Shown piece by piece: positions 1 through 10,523 of a DNA stretch of 64,000 nt. This DNA comes from Symsagittifera roscoffensis (taxonomy: Eukaryota > Xenacoelomorpha > Acoela > Convolutidae). The stretch lies in assembly GCF_963678635.1 (NCBI RefSeq), contig NC_087064.1, positions 9,463,671 to 9,527,670 on the forward strand. The letters are read 5' to 3'. Made by a program: the position numbers and the translations under genes. Below the pieces are notes generated by a model. That model saw only the letters and a program-made list of their open reading frames with translations, did not search any database and was not told the origin of the DNA. The number at the start of each line of letters is the position of its first letter. The first letter of the stretch is position 1.

Positions 1-505
1 GTTGTATGTATATCTTTTGATATTTTCCAATCCACCAAAGCAAGTCAAACAATTAATAAATTCTTTTAAATAATTTGAGAACTTGTTGCTTACTACATTA
101 CAGCAGCCTAAGTAGAACAAGCGATATTTGAATTTGGCGTTTAAGCACCTGCTTTAAAATTTAGCAGCTGGAAAAAAATTAATTTAAATTGGCTACCTTT
201 CTAAGAAACTGTCAGATCACTAAAAACAGCTTATCTGGCAAAACAGTACACACAGTTTTTCATAGACTTCAAGCCGATACAAAAAAACTTCATTTTTGCT
301 GCTCGCTCATTAAATTTTCTCCACAATGACACAAACGAAAGTGTCGGTAAAACTAGGGATAGTAAGCCGAACATTGTTGGCTGGAAAAGTATTGAAAATT
401 TTGTTTAATACTGTTTCGAGCAATCAATTTTTGATTAACAATCGCTAAAATAGGCATGGTTGCGAATTGATTAATCGAACTTTTCATGTTCACTGAGTGT
501 GATAT
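1..505. other. no gene recognised
   Basis: AT-rich sequence with stops in all frames. I see no gene, RNA or repeat that I can support here. Confidence 0.5.
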
Positions 506-754
506 ATGCTTTTAAAATTGGATCAAAGTATAAACGTCAACTTTACCTACCCCAGCACTATTTTCATTGAAGATTTGGTTGATGTACATTGCCCAATTCA
601 TACACTGTTTAATATACGTTTAACTATTAATGCTTCTGCTCCAACGGCACAATTGTTATGTACCGATGATGCCCTTTTTGTAATGCCCCACCGTTTCTGT
701 GAAAAATATCTGAAAATTTTAATTTTGCAATACTTTACAGGCAATTTAAACTGA
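506..754 (+). CDS. hypothetical 82-aa frame, copy 1 of a duplicated peptide
   Basis: Open frame starting at an ATG at 506. From about residue 13 it carries the stretch FTYPSTIFIEDLVDVHCPIH and then continues for about 40 more residues that are repeated almost identically in the frame at 979-1338. I recognise no family, signal peptide or membrane segment. Because the DNA itself is duplicated, the repeated peptide does not prove selection on protein. It could be an exon, a transposon relic or chance. Confidence 0.2.
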   Translation: MLLKLDQSINVNFTYPSTIFIEDLVDVHCPIHTLFNIRLTINASAPTAQLLCTDDALFVMPHRFCEKYLKILILQYFTGNLN

Positions 755-1068
755 TATTGCTCCATATCACAGGGAATCTTAGCAATCGGAAAGTTTTTGA
801 TAAACAATAATTAGATAAATTTTTCCTTGCAAGAAGTTCTCTGATCATTATTTGTTGTGTAATTTCCGCAGACCAAAAACCGAAACTCAAAAAATAATTG
901 ATCTAATTCACGTTTTTAATGCGTAATTTTAAAAAATTTACTTGCCTGAGTTGTTTTAAGAAATTTTAAAGTCGTTTTATGTTTTATCAACAAATTAGGA
1001 AAGTTTGGGTATCTAAAAGGAGGAGAGTGAATTTAAACTTGCATGTAGATAACAAGCTTGCTCGTATC
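542..1068. repeat. 527-bp direct duplication, unit 1
   Basis: Begins at TTTACCTACCCCAGCACT and ends just before the same sequence recurs at 1069. The landmark GGAGGAGAGTGAAT and the run ending GCTCGTATC are found in both units at a constant offset of 527 bp. Confidence 0.85.
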
Positions 1069-1338
1069 TTTACCTACCCCAGCACTATTTTCATTGAAGA
1101 TTTGGTTGATGTACATTGCCCAATTCATACACTGTTTAATATACGTTTAACTATTAATGCTTCTGCTCCAACGGCACAATTGTTATGTACCGATGATGCC
1201 CTTTTTGTAATGCCCCACCGATTCTGTGAAAAATATCTGAAAACTTTAATTTATGCAATATTTCACAGGCAATTTAAACTGATATTGCTCCATATCACAG
1301 GGAATCTTAGCAATCGGAATATTTTTGATAAACAATAA
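979..1338 (+). CDS. hypothetical 119-aa frame, copy 2 of a duplicated peptide
   Basis: Starts at ATG 979 inside the tail of repeat unit 1 and reads through the junction into unit 2, so its N-terminal third is encoded by the end of one repeat. The shared core (IFIEDLVDVHCPIHTLF and the LLCTDDALFVMPHRF segment) is the same as in the 506-754 frame. The two frames diverge in sequence and length after EKYLK because of small indels. Function unknown, and a non-coding explanation is equally possible. Confidence 0.2.
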   Translation: MFYQQIRKVWVSKRRRVNLNLHVDNKLARIFTYPSTIFIEDLVDVHCPIHTLFNIRLTINASAPTAQLLCTDDALFVMPHRFCEKYLKTLIYAIFHRQFKLILLHITGNLSNRNIFDKQ

Positions 1339-1595
1339 TTAGATAAATTTTTCCTTACAAGAAGTTCTCTGATCATTATTTGTTGTGTAATTTCCGCAGA
1401 CCAAAAACTGAAACTCAATAAATAATTGATCTAATTCGCGTTTTTAATGCGTAATTTTGAAGAATTTACTCGCCTGAGTTGTTTTAAGAAATTTTAAAGT
1501 CGTTTTATGTTTTACCAGAAATTAGGAAAGTTTGGGTATCTAAAAGGAGGAGAGTGAATCTAAACTTGCATGTACATAACAAGCCTGCTCGTATC
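1069..1595. repeat. 527-bp direct duplication, unit 2
   Basis: Second tandem unit. It is near-identical to 542-1068 with scattered substitutions and a few single-base indels, and the match stops at GCTCGTATC around 1595. The low divergence suggests a recent duplication. Confidence 0.85.
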
Positions 1596-2039
1596 AGGGC
1601 AAAACCCTGAATGTTCCGACTGCCATTTTTCTGCTCTGATGAATTAAATAACGGAAAACTATTATTCCTAGGCTGATAGTATCAAAATTTAACTGTTTAA
1701 AATTGAGTCGTGAATGGAATTAATCAAACCAATTAGCTGTCTCAATCCAATTTGGTCCAGTTTTGTAGCGCGGGATAATTTGCCACAAGCAAATTATAAA
1801 ACGAGCAGTTTAGTCAGACTCATGGCAGGATAATATAGTGGTATGCACACCTGGCTTGTCCCATATGCAGAGCAAAATACCGATGCCCGAGAGTTTTGTA
1901 AAATTTATCTGCATAAAAAGCACCCCTGAGCATATATGTTCCTCAATTGTTTCAAAACTAGGAACAAAGTTCTTGAAACTTACAGTGCTTAAACTCAATT
2001 AATATTTGTATAGTTTTTGATTGAAAAAAAAAGCAATTT
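1596..2039. other. no gene recognised
   Basis: Only short frames are present, including a minus-strand frame at 1810-1998 with no recognisable features. Nothing supportable. Confidence 0.4.
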
Positions 2040-2375
2040 TTGACAACGCCTTGACTAATTTTTCGACTAAACTCGAAAAAATTTTCGAGCATGCCGCGAA
2101 ATTTTTCGACCGCTGCAACTAGATTTTCGACCTCCGCGGCTAGTTTATCAAGCAGGCTGAGACAAATTTTTGGAATGCCGCGACTAGTTTTTTGAACGCA
2201 GCGACTAATTTTTGGACCACTGCGACTAGTTTTGGACCACCGAGACTATTTTTTCGACCATGTCACGACTAATTTTTGGACCACTGCGACTATCTTTTCG
2301 ACCGCTGCCACTATTTTTTTCGACCGCCGCGACTATTTTTTTAACCATCGCGACCAAGATATGGTGTTTCCAGAG
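2040..2375. repeat. degenerate GAC/CGACTA minisatellite
   Basis: About 15 imperfect units of roughly 20-25 bp of the type CCGCGACTATTTTTTCGAC and its variants (GGACCACTGCGACTA). The unit is a GC-rich pentamer block alternating with a T-run. The open frame across it is a by-product of the repeat. Confidence 0.75.
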
Positions 2376-2869
2376 TTTATTCACGACCTAAGACACTGTC
2401 CAGACTATGGGAGTTTTGTCAAAGTAACCTCGTTGAAATGATTTTTTTTGAACTCTAGGACATCTAATTAAAGGTTTCTCCTTATCTCATTACGCCCTGT
2501 ACACCTTTGTCAGCGTTCGTTTGTACAGGTGTCCCATGGCCACAACGGCCACCACCTTGTTCATTGTGAAGGATGTCCAACAGTAACTTTTCTGAGTATT
2601 ACTTGATTTAAACCTAATGAAGCAAATAAATGTCTTCATTTTTGTTGGTTACCATACCTATCTAAGCTGCACGTTCACAGAGAGAGGTGATCGAGTAGCA
2701 AGGTTTGTTGAAAGAGTCGTTCAAGCACCAAATGTCAGCAAATCGGAAAATTATATCACCATATTTTGTGTCTGATTAAAAACTCTCAGAAAGAAAAACT
2801 CTTGTAACAATTTTTGCCACGAAAACCTGAACAAACATGAAATCTACATTGACAGTATTTGGCTGATCC
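2376..2869. other. no gene recognised
   Basis: Unique-looking sequence. The only structure noted is a short inverted pair, CCTGTACA and TGTACAGG, near 2495-2530. No gene supported. Confidence 0.4.
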
Positions 2870-5499
2870 ATGTGTCAACATCTAGTTTTAGGAGAATTTG
2901 TTAATAAAGTTGCTGTAAGCCACCAAAGAAAAAAAATAAAAATTATTGGATACAACTTGAGCTTACAAGTCAATAAAAAAACTTGTAAAACCAAATACAG
3001 CGAAACTGATCGTGATATATTTTTCTCCCATTTTGGATAGGTATGAATTAGATAAGCTTTACCAAACAAAATGACTTACGGCCAGGGAGAAAAAAAATGG
3101 ATGCTGGCAACGAATTTGAAAAAAAAGAAGTTAAATAATTTGTTTTGGACACGCACCAGTCTCAAAAAAACCAAGCGAAATATCTGCATTAACAACATAA
3201 TAAAAAAACGCAGCAGAAAAAAAAACAAAAATTGCGTCTAAAACTTTTTCTTTGAAACTGAAAACCAAGATAGAATTTTTATCGGAAAAAGTGGTAAAAG
3301 TCATCATCTCAACAATTTAAAAGACACTTAGGCAAATGATGCAGATTTAGCAGATTCAAAAAAGAAAAATTTGCAAGAAACTTTTGAAGAACTTGACTTT
3401 TTTTGTTACTTTTGAAAATTGTACCGGAAACCCCAAGATTTTGTTACAACAAAATTATAAGTGCTTTCTCTTTTAAGAGGTTATGTGTCCAGAAAATGCA
3501 GAAATCATCGCACAACCCACAAGCAAAGACAAAACAGATTGCGGCAAAATAAATTGGGTTTGCTCGATAAACCTAATGGTACTGATATTGGAGACTTTTT
3601 TCTGATAAATTCCAAATGAAGCTTAAAAAATTTGAAAGTAGTGCAAACCATCTCATGCGAAAACAATTGATAAACACTGAAACTTTTCGATTTTTTTTCC
3701 ACTAGCAGGAAAAACTACTCTGCAACCATTAAAAATTTTTATTGAAAAGTTATAATATTTTTTTCAAAACATACAATTTGAATTCGTTGAATCGTAACAA
3801 ATGATAAGATGTAGACACAATCGTGACCGTGATTGAAGACGTAAGAACTTTTAAACAATCAAGACACACAAAGTATATTGTAATTCAGTATCTACAATAC
3901 GTTGTAGTTCAACATTTTCAGTATTTTGAAATTTAGGGAAATTACCTTAGGAAAACTTGTGCAGCTTGAAGTGCCACATAATTCTGGAAACTTTGCTAAT
4001 TATCCTCTAACTCAAAATCGATCGTTCATCTTTAAAACTTTTGCAAACTTGTAACCCCAAAGTCAACCATCATTGCATACCAAGCCTGCACTCAACCAGT
4101 TTTGTGCAAGGTTCAACACGTTATTTTTTTTCTCTCAATTTGGAGACGTGTGAAATAAATTGAATGATCAAACAAGTTGAATTAGATTCAGAAAGAAAAC
4201 ACAACCGATGCTGATAACGGTGTTCAAAATAAATAGATTGTACTTCACGCACCAGTTTCAAAATTTCAGGGAGAATACAAAAACGGGCACCATGAATTGA
4301 AAACAATCACTCTCAATATAAGCGATTTGCTGAGTAACCAGGTAAAATATCTGCATTGACAGCAAACTAAAGAGAACGCAGCAGCAAGAATAAAAGTTTC
4401 GTCAAAAAATTGTTCTTCAAAATTGGAAACTGAGAGATTAGATGACAGCAAGCTATCAAACGTTGGTAAGAAATTGATACCTAGAAGAAAACGCAATTTT
4501 TATCGGAACAAGTTGTAACAGTCATCATCTCAAAAAAGACAAAGTTTTAAAAGTGCTTAGGAAAATGATGAAGATGTACTAAACTAAAAAAAATGCGAAA
4601 TTAAAAAACAAAATTCACCAGCAAATTGCTGAAAAATGTACCGAAACCCCGATGACAGTTTTTTAACAAAGAAATTAGTCCTATTCTTGGGGAAAAATTG
4701 TCCAGGAAACGCAGAAGCCATCAAACAACCCATGAGCAAACACAGAACAGATTGCGACACTGTAATTTGTGTATATTTAAAAAAATTCAATGGTGCTGAT
4801 GGTTGAGCCAAACGAATTGAATTTAAATGACTTTTTCTTTTCTGATTTCCAAAAAGCTTGAAGTCATCAAAATAACCCTGAATTTTTTCATTTTTTTTGT
4901 ACTTTCACAAGCAGGATAAATTACAATACCACCATTTTAAAAAAAAATATTACAGATTTTCATTATTTTTTGAAATATGCAATTGGACTTCGTTGAACCG
5001 TTGTAAACAATCAGATGAAGACACAATCGTGACCGTAATTAAAGACAAAAAAACTTTTATACAATCAACACACAAACTCATTGCTTTTCCCTTATTTTAA
5101 AAATTTCCTTTGAAACAGTAGATCATTGAATATTTACGAAAAAGCTCCACTGTTTTGGTTTCAGGAGGCCAATTTTATAACATATCAAGTAAAAGCCTGG
5201 AAATTGCTTTCAGTATATTAAAAATTGGGAGAAATAACCCAACGAAAATTTGATCAGCTTGTTGTGTCACAGTGTTCTGGAAATTCTGCGTTCTATCCTT
5301 TAACTCAAAATCTCTTGTTCATTGGTAAACCATATGCAAATTGGTAACGTCAAAACGAATTATCCTTGCTTGCCAAGCTTAGACTAAACCAATTCAGTGT
5401 AAGGCTCAATATGGTTACCTCTTTCCTCTCAATTTGGAAAGAAACTTTAACAGCCAGGACAACGTATTGAAGATTGTTTTTCTCCCTTTTTTTAAATTG
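2870..5499. repeat. degenerate tandem array, left part (about two units)
   Basis: Ordered landmarks recur here and again at 28286-36560: CACGCACCAGTTTCAAAATT, a CAGCAGCAAGAAAACAAAA-like block (near 3210 and 4378), GTCATCATCTCAAAA, CCGGAAACCCC, GCAAACACAGAACAGATTG, CTAGCAGGA, a GTGACCGTGATTGAAGAC-like block, and CTCTTTCCTCTCAATTTGG. The spacing of the CAGCAGC block is about 1.16 kb on this side. Units are heavily diverged, with no long open frame and no recognisable protein. I read it as an old satellite or decayed non-coding transposon array that was the landing site of the Polinton. Confidence 0.75.
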
Positions 5500-5505
5500 T
5501 TGTGA
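5500..5505. repeat. Polinton target-site duplication, left copy (TTGTGA)
   Basis: Six bases immediately outside the left inverted repeat. The right copy is GTGTGA at 28280-28285, one mismatch. Other units of the surrounding array read TTTGGTGTGAAATAA at the same place (near 33628) without an insertion, which independently supports this as the target. Confidence 0.8.
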
Positions 5506-5529
5506 AGTAGTATATGTTGGGGCTGATCA

Positions 5530-5544
5530 GGGGGGGGGGGGGGG
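5530..5544 (+). other. 15-nt G-tract near the left Polinton tip
   Basis: Uninterrupted G15 starting 24 bp from the element end, in otherwise AT-rich DNA. It is mirrored by C14 at 28241-28254, 25 bp from the other end. Exact homopolymer length may be affected by sequencing. Confidence 0.8.
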
Positions 5545-5566
5545 TTGATTGGTGAGAGTTAAGAGT

Positions 5567-5700
5567 CCCATGTATTAAGATAGGGAATAGAGCATCCAGA
5601 AACCAACCTATGTATAAAGATAAAGAATAGATTTCCCAATGTTTTACGATTGGGAATAGGTTTCCCAATATTTTAAGATAGGGAATAGGTTTCCTAATTA
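5567..5700. repeat. about 34-bp subrepeats inside the left inverted repeat
   Basis: Four or so tandem copies of a unit like TTTCCCAATGTTTTAAGATA followed by GGGAATAGG. The same array in reverse complement lies at about 28080-28190. Confidence 0.75.
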
Positions 5701-6309
5701 CCAGGTTTCAGATGGTAAGTTTCAGATGGTAATTTTTATCGGCGCAGGAGTCTCCCATGTAAAGTGTATAGATTTCCCTATGTATTAGAAATTCATTGTA
5801 GGGGTTTAAGAACTCATTAAGATAGGAAAAAGGTTTCCTAATGTTTTAAGGAAGGGAATGGTAAGGTTTCAGTGTAATGGTAAAATAATGGTAAGAAAAA
5901 CGGTATTTTGTGTGAAAATGACTAATTTTTTTGCAAAAATCTCGGCGCGATTTGTCTCATTGAAAAAAATTAATTGTTAATTACGTGTAGATTGTAGAAT
6001 GAAGTGTTTTTCATTAGTTTATTTGGTACTTGGTAAGTCAATGGTAAGAGTTTTTGGGAAAAACTTTAATTTTTTATGGCAAATTTTTAAAAAAACTTCA
6101 AAACACGATAGGATTAGCTATAATTCGATATATTTACTGGAAAATCTTACTTTCCATCTACCTGGAACTATACTGAAACCTTCTGAAATTTCTATGAAGA
6201 AATAAATTTTTTGTGAAAAAAAATTAAATTCCAAAGAGAGTATATAAATCACTGCATCGTATTGTGAAATTACTGCCTTAATTTACACTTACAAATAAGA
6301 AATGCACTC

Positions 6310-6707
6310 TTACATAAAATTACTGATATTATTCAAAACATGCACATCATGAGCATTATTGAAGTTCTTCTGGAAGGTTTTAAAAAGAAGAAATGCTGAA
6401 TAAATTGCGTAAGATCTACACAAATTATCAGTTTTTTGTAGCTTTCGAGGAACCATTCGTCGATACTTTTTTGTCAAAAAGTGATTAGTTAATCTCTTTC
6501 TACCCAAAGAATCAGCAAAGTAGTAGCTTTTATCCAGTCGAGCAATCATGATCCAGTGTTCTCCACTATCATTGCTTGGGGATGAGTTAATAATTGCAAA
6601 AGAGTATTTTGTTAGTTGAGGTACCGTATCAGAAGAGTATGATCTCATGTACTTGAGCCTGAGCTCTGGCATTCTTTCAAAAATTTGCAAAGTGAATAAT
6701 TATCCAT
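6310..6707 (-). pseudogene. Polinton adenain-like cysteine protease (PRO), partial
   Basis: In adenoviruses and Polintons this protease matures capsid proteins. The frame ending at 6310 (126 codons) shows the family signatures in order: GEHW with the catalytic His (residue 45), YYFADSLG with the Asp (60), LQ with the oxyanion-hole Gln (85), and DNLCRSYAIY with the catalytic Cys (91). All four expected catalytic positions are therefore present. The family is usually nearer 200 residues, so the N terminus is short. A better start, an ATG at 6705-6707 giving MDNYSLCKFLKE, lies in another frame, implying a frameshift near 6680. It sits at the left end of the element, next to the inverted repeat. 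Confidence 0.8.
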
Positions 6708-7036
6708 CTCTGCAAGCTGATTTACATCTAAAAACAAAGAAATTGATAGTGTGATTATGTACTTTGGGATTTAAAAAAAGGAACAATAATGACTTACACA
6801 CATTTAGGTATTGAATCAACAAAGTCCCATACACAAGCTTCTTTTAGTGGGCAAAGATTAGTGAACACTGTTTAGCAGTCTAGGTTCAAGATGTGTCTCA
6901 GGTTTTCAACTAAACAGCATTCATTCTCTATTTTTTCGGGAGATTTAGGACTGAACAAAAACAAAATAGATAGTACAGAGACAATAAAAATAAAAGTCCC
7001 AAAACAGTTACAATATTTTTATAGGAACCTGAAAAC
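6708..7036. other. spacer between protease and major capsid remnants
   Basis: AT-rich, with stops in every frame. A small plus-strand frame (6891-7085) overlaps the capsid gene end and looks like a shadow. No feature supported. Confidence 0.4.
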
Positions 7037-8205
7037 TCAAAAAAAACTAAAATTTCTAGCGACTGTTCCGAATTTGTCAATTTGATTGTCTGATAGTCTT
7101 TCTCCCAAAATTATCACTTCCGTTACTTGCTCCAAAGAAAATTGGAAAAACATTTCTAATTCCGAGCTTTCTCCACCAAGTTCTATATAATGCAACTGTT
7201 CAGCTGCATCCTGCAGTGAAGTCAAGTGGAAAACTAGAATATAGTGATTTTGAAAATCTTCTATGGAAAGAGCTGGAAAATTTTCGTTAAATTGCATGGC
7301 TTTCATTGTGGTAACATAGGGACGACAGGGAGAAGTTGTATCTAATGAAATAATTGCACTTGCGCCCCGAACAACTCTAGGCTCTCTCAAAAGAAATTGT
7401 TGATAATGGAAAAAATTTTCAAGAAAAGATCCCGCAACTGCTGAGTTTGTACTCATTGCAACAGCTTTTCTTCTGATTGGGGCATTATTGAAAACATTTT
7501 CCTGGATAAACTGGTTTTGACGAGATGGAATGATAAAGGTTCTTGCAATAGTTTCCATCTAACTGTATTGAGCAGGTTCCTTTACCAGATTATATTGCAA
7601 GTATTGATGGCTAGGTTCAGCTACTAAATTTTTTCTAGTAAACAGCGAACAATCAACAATTTTCAGTCTAACAATTGGATTATCAGACAGCATGTAAAAA
7701 TTAAGTCTAGCTCGAATTAGTTTAATTCGATTTATGGTTTTTGGTATTAACAATTTTTCACAACTAAATAAGTCAATGGCTAGCCTGCCCAAATGCTTCC
7801 GGATATTCTTCAAAACTATATCCATGACTAGCAAGTATTCCTTTATTACTCACTGCCGACGAGTTGAATTCGCGTTCAATATTTGTGCTTTATGAGGATA
7901 TAATCCCTTGGCGTTGTAAAACATTGTATTATTAAAATAAACTTCACAATTGGAGAATCGAAATTGTATTAGATTGTTTATATAAGTTAAGTAAGTTTGT
8001 GGTTCCTCATCTGAATCTTCCTCCGATTTTGCTTTATGTTCTGCGTTTTCTATTTGGGAAGAATCAAACAATCTTCCTTTGAATAATTGAAGCTTTAAAC
8101 TGAGGTGGGTATCACGCATATCTAAATACAGGTTACGATCCGTCTCAAATTTAAACTCAAAACTGCTTTGATCTAGAGAAGTACTGGGAAATAATTCTTG
8201 TGTCT
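7037..8205 (-). pseudogene. Polinton major capsid protein (double-jelly-roll type), broken
   Basis: Three consecutive minus-strand frames together make one protein of about 390 codons. The N-terminal part is 7850-8205 (open upstream of ATG 8119 through SLDQSSFEFKFETDRNLYLD, then MRDTHLSLKLQLFKGRLFD), the middle is 7559-7834 (LLIPKTINRIKLIRARLNFY) and the C-terminal part is 7037-7558 (METIARTFIIPSRQNQFIQE). Frame changes occur near 7840 and 7780, with a stop at 7559-7561. The IPKTINRIKLIRAR and ARTFIIPSRQNQFIQENVFN segments are typical of the conserved Polinton capsid protein also seen in animal genomes as an orphan host annotation. The major versus minor assignment rests on recalled family features and should be checked by profile search. 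Confidence 0.65.
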
Positions 8206-8308
8206 AAGATGAAAAAATTGTTTCCAAAATTGAGACTTTATCATATAAATCTAAAAAAAGAAGAATTTGTAAAAGCTCCGTACCAAAAACCACTACTTTG
8301 ATTTACAC

Positions 8309-8680
8309 TCAATTTATCTTGTCAAAAATGTCTTTACAAGAGCGACTGATTTTTGAACTACTTTTTCGATCGAGAAACGGCTCTTCTTGTTCTACGCTTG
8401 GTTGTTTTTTTCCACCTCCCAACTGTTTTCGAATTGTTTTTGTTCCAACATCTTTTGCAAATGTTTTGAGTTTTTTTCGTCCACTGACAATTTCTCCAAT
8501 CTCTGGAGCAGCAATTTCAAATAAACCTACTCCAATTCTTTTTGCAGCTGGGACTATATTTTTTTTAATAAAGGAAATTGCAGTTCTCCCAAAAGATTGT
8601 GCAAGAGCACCAAAACCTCTTCCACGCTGTCCTGCATGTCCACAAAAAATACGAAAATTATCTGAACTTTGAGCAACCAT
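8309..8680 (-). CDS. small basic Polinton protein, possible core/membrane-active virion protein
   Basis: Intact frame of 123 residues. I chose the ATG at 8678-8680 (MVAQSSDNF) because the frame upstream only offers a TTG. Features: a GHAGQRGRGFGALAQSFGR Gly/Arg-rich start, an amphipathic/hydrophobic stretch (TAISFIKKNIVPAAKRIGVG), and a Lys/Arg-rich centre (GRKKLKTFAKDVGTKTIRKQ). Similar short basic proteins with a GxRGxG start are common beside capsid genes in Polintons and are compared with adenovirus minor core proteins. It lies between the two capsid remnants and starts about 20 bp from the stop of the minor capsid gene. It is one of the few unbroken frames of the element. Confidence 0.6.
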   Translation of the reverse strand: MVAQSSDNFRIFCGHAGQRGRGFGALAQSFGRTAISFIKKNIVPAAKRIGVGLFEIAAPEIGEIVSGRKKLKTFAKDVGTKTIRKQLGGGKKQPSVEQEEPFLDRKSSSKISRSCKDIFDKIN

Positions 8681-8697
8681 TTCGTGTGAAGTACAAA

Positions 8698-9497
8698 TCA
8701 AAAATGATTATCCGAAATCTTGCCAAACAAGAGGACAACTCGTGTAATTCCTACGGACACAAAAAGAATTTTTTCACCTGTAGTATCCCTTAGTTCTATT
8801 TTTATGCTGTGGAAAGAGTTTTTTTGAATAACTTTTTAAATCGTAGATTCGTTAAGGATTGATAATTCTTGTACTGTCCTGTAGATATAATGCCTCCATA
8901 TTCTACTTTGGAAATGAAGGAAATACAACCCAGTAAAGGGGTTTTGTATCGCCTAACATATTATATTCTATATTATCACTATAAATCATTAGGAAATGTA
9001 TTCTTATAATGTTGTGAGAATACTGAGGATAATGTGGTCATTTTTTTTTCATTATAACTCCTGTTTGATTTTGTTCTAAATCACAACCAAAAATGTGACT
9101 CAAATCAGCATTTTGAATTATAAACACTGAATGATCCTCAGGTAAAAGAATGGAAAAATTTTTGTGTAATATTATCTACTGATTCATAATTTCCGTTATA
9201 TTCATATTTTTGTCCGCCCATACATTTTTGAACTTTGTCATTCATGGCTACAATTATGTCAACAACACTTGGATACAACCCAGATTCAATATGCATTGGT
9301 TGAATTTTTCTTTATTGCTCAGGACTTTCTTGCCCATCTACGAAAGTAAACTTTCCCTCAGTAAGGTTTTGGTATAATGAAGGGTACGATATTTCTGAAA
9401 TAGCAACCTCCCATTCTCCTTTAAGATGGATTTGTTCCGGTAGAAAATTTGTAAGAAAAACTAAGACTTTTATTCGGATAACAATTACGAGAAGCAT
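8698..9497 (-). pseudogene. Polinton minor capsid (penton-type) protein, broken
   Basis: The N-terminal frame 9312-9497 reads FLPEQIHLKGEWEVAISEI then SYPSLYQNLTEGKF, a typical start of this Polinton family (LPxxIxLxGxWEVAxxEIxYP). After a stop at 9312-9314 the protein resumes in another frame (HIESGLYPSVVDIIVAMNDK near 9240-9300), then NADLSHIFGCDLEQNQTG near 9060-9110 and SDNIEYNMLGDTKPL near 8940-8990, ending at a stop at 8698-8700. These pieces keep the expected order. At least three frame changes separate them. The first tandem duplication breakpoint (9394) falls inside its N-terminal part, so the copies at 14745 and 20096 carry only the first 100 bp of the gene. Confidence 0.6.
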
Positions 9498-9569
9498 TAA
9501 AAACTAGCCCAATATTGAAAGAATCCATGACAACTGATCGTAGAAATTCAATTTTAAAAGAAACTTACT

Positions 9570-10510
9570 CTAATTTGAACCTTTTCCCAGCTCTTTCTCA
9601 GAAAAACGTCCCAGAATTTTTTCTTTTTCGAGATCTTTGATGATGTATGTAGGAGGTTTTTCTGTAGATATTGCCAAAATTTCAAAAATTTCATCTCCAA
9701 ACTGTGGTTTGTATCCTTTTCGGAATGGAAAATTTTTTTTTGGAAGTTCTAATTCTCTCACCAATTTAGAATTTTGGTTTACAATATTTCATGAAAGAGT
9801 TGTTATACAAAATTGATAAAAAATCACTACTTTTCACATCTCTCGGAGAATTTCCAATTGATCGATTTTTGCAACAGTTCAATGTAGAAGCAAATTGCTG
9901 CATTTGAGAACAATTTTTGTACCTTGATCTTCAAAGTAACGATAACTTGTAACAAAGTAACGTTTTGAAAACTGAATTGCTCTCTTTGCAAATACAGCTT
10001 TAGTTTCACTCATTGTTGAGTTAACTTCAATGTCTTTATCCTTGCAAAATATTTCAAAAAATCCTCCATATTCTGTTCCTTTATCAACCCAAAGTTTTTC
10101 AGGAGTGTTTTTTTGGGAAATCATTTTTCTGAAAGCTTTTAAAGTGTCTTTGGCACTCTTTGTTTTCATTGCTTGAACTCTGACAAATCTCGGAAAAACT
10201 AAATTCACAGCAACTAACAAATACTTGACTCCATTGTTTTGACTAGCTAACTTATCTACAAAAGCCAAATCCATACACCAGATTTCATTGATATATTTAG
10301 AAAAAGCACGAAATCTTCGGAAACGTCTAATTGGTGGACCAAATTTTGTATACGATTTCTTGAATTGTAAAAACTTTTCTACTTTTTTTTTTATAAACCA
10401 CTCGCTTTACTCAAGTTTTGAATAAAAGCGTACGCACTTCTAACCCTAGGATACAATCTCTTTAGTCTTACCTTTTCAGACTTTGAAAGGAATCCAAGTT
10501 TCTCAGTATT
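9570..10510 (-). pseudogene. Polinton integrase (INT), copy 1, frameshifted
   Basis: Retroviral-type integrase. N-terminal region 10390-10510 (FLSKSEKVRLKRLYPRVRSA) ends in a stop and frame change at an A-run near 10390. The catalytic core at 9879-10345 contains MDLAFVD with the first Asp, LWVDKGTEYGG with the second Asp, then SETKAVFAKRAIQ. In this class the final catalytic Glu is expected in front of the Arg of that last motif, where this copy has Lys. A second frameshift near 9905 moves the reading to a frame containing NRSIGNSPRDVKSSDFLS. The C-terminal tail at 9570-9764 (FRKGYKPQFGDEIFEILAIS, KPPTYIIKDLEKE) is the SH3/chromo-like end typical of Polinton integrases. Confidence 0.85.
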
Positions 10511-10523
10511 TTACTTTGGCCTT

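Larger units (their letters stand above)
5506..6294 (+). repeat. Polinton left terminal inverted repeat
   Basis: Matches the reverse complement of 27457-28279 along its length. The match covers the tip, the G-tract, the stretch CTAATTACCAGGTTTCAGATGG-like around 5695-5720, the GGCGCGAT/GGCGCGCGTTAT block near 5942, AAACACGATAGGATTAGCTA near 6100, and ATAAATCACTGCATCGTATT near 6245. It carries indels relative to the right copy, which indicates age. The inner limit is approximate. Confidence 0.9.

Noticed and set aside
8298-8793. Plus-strand frames opposite the small basic Polinton protein
   Set aside because: Shadows of the minus-strand genes; no motif.
9827-10009. 60-codon minus-strand frame repeated in all three core copies
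   Set aside because: It overlaps the integrase in another frame. Its N-terminal half is a shadow and its C-terminal half overlies the frameshifted integrase, so it is not a separate gene.
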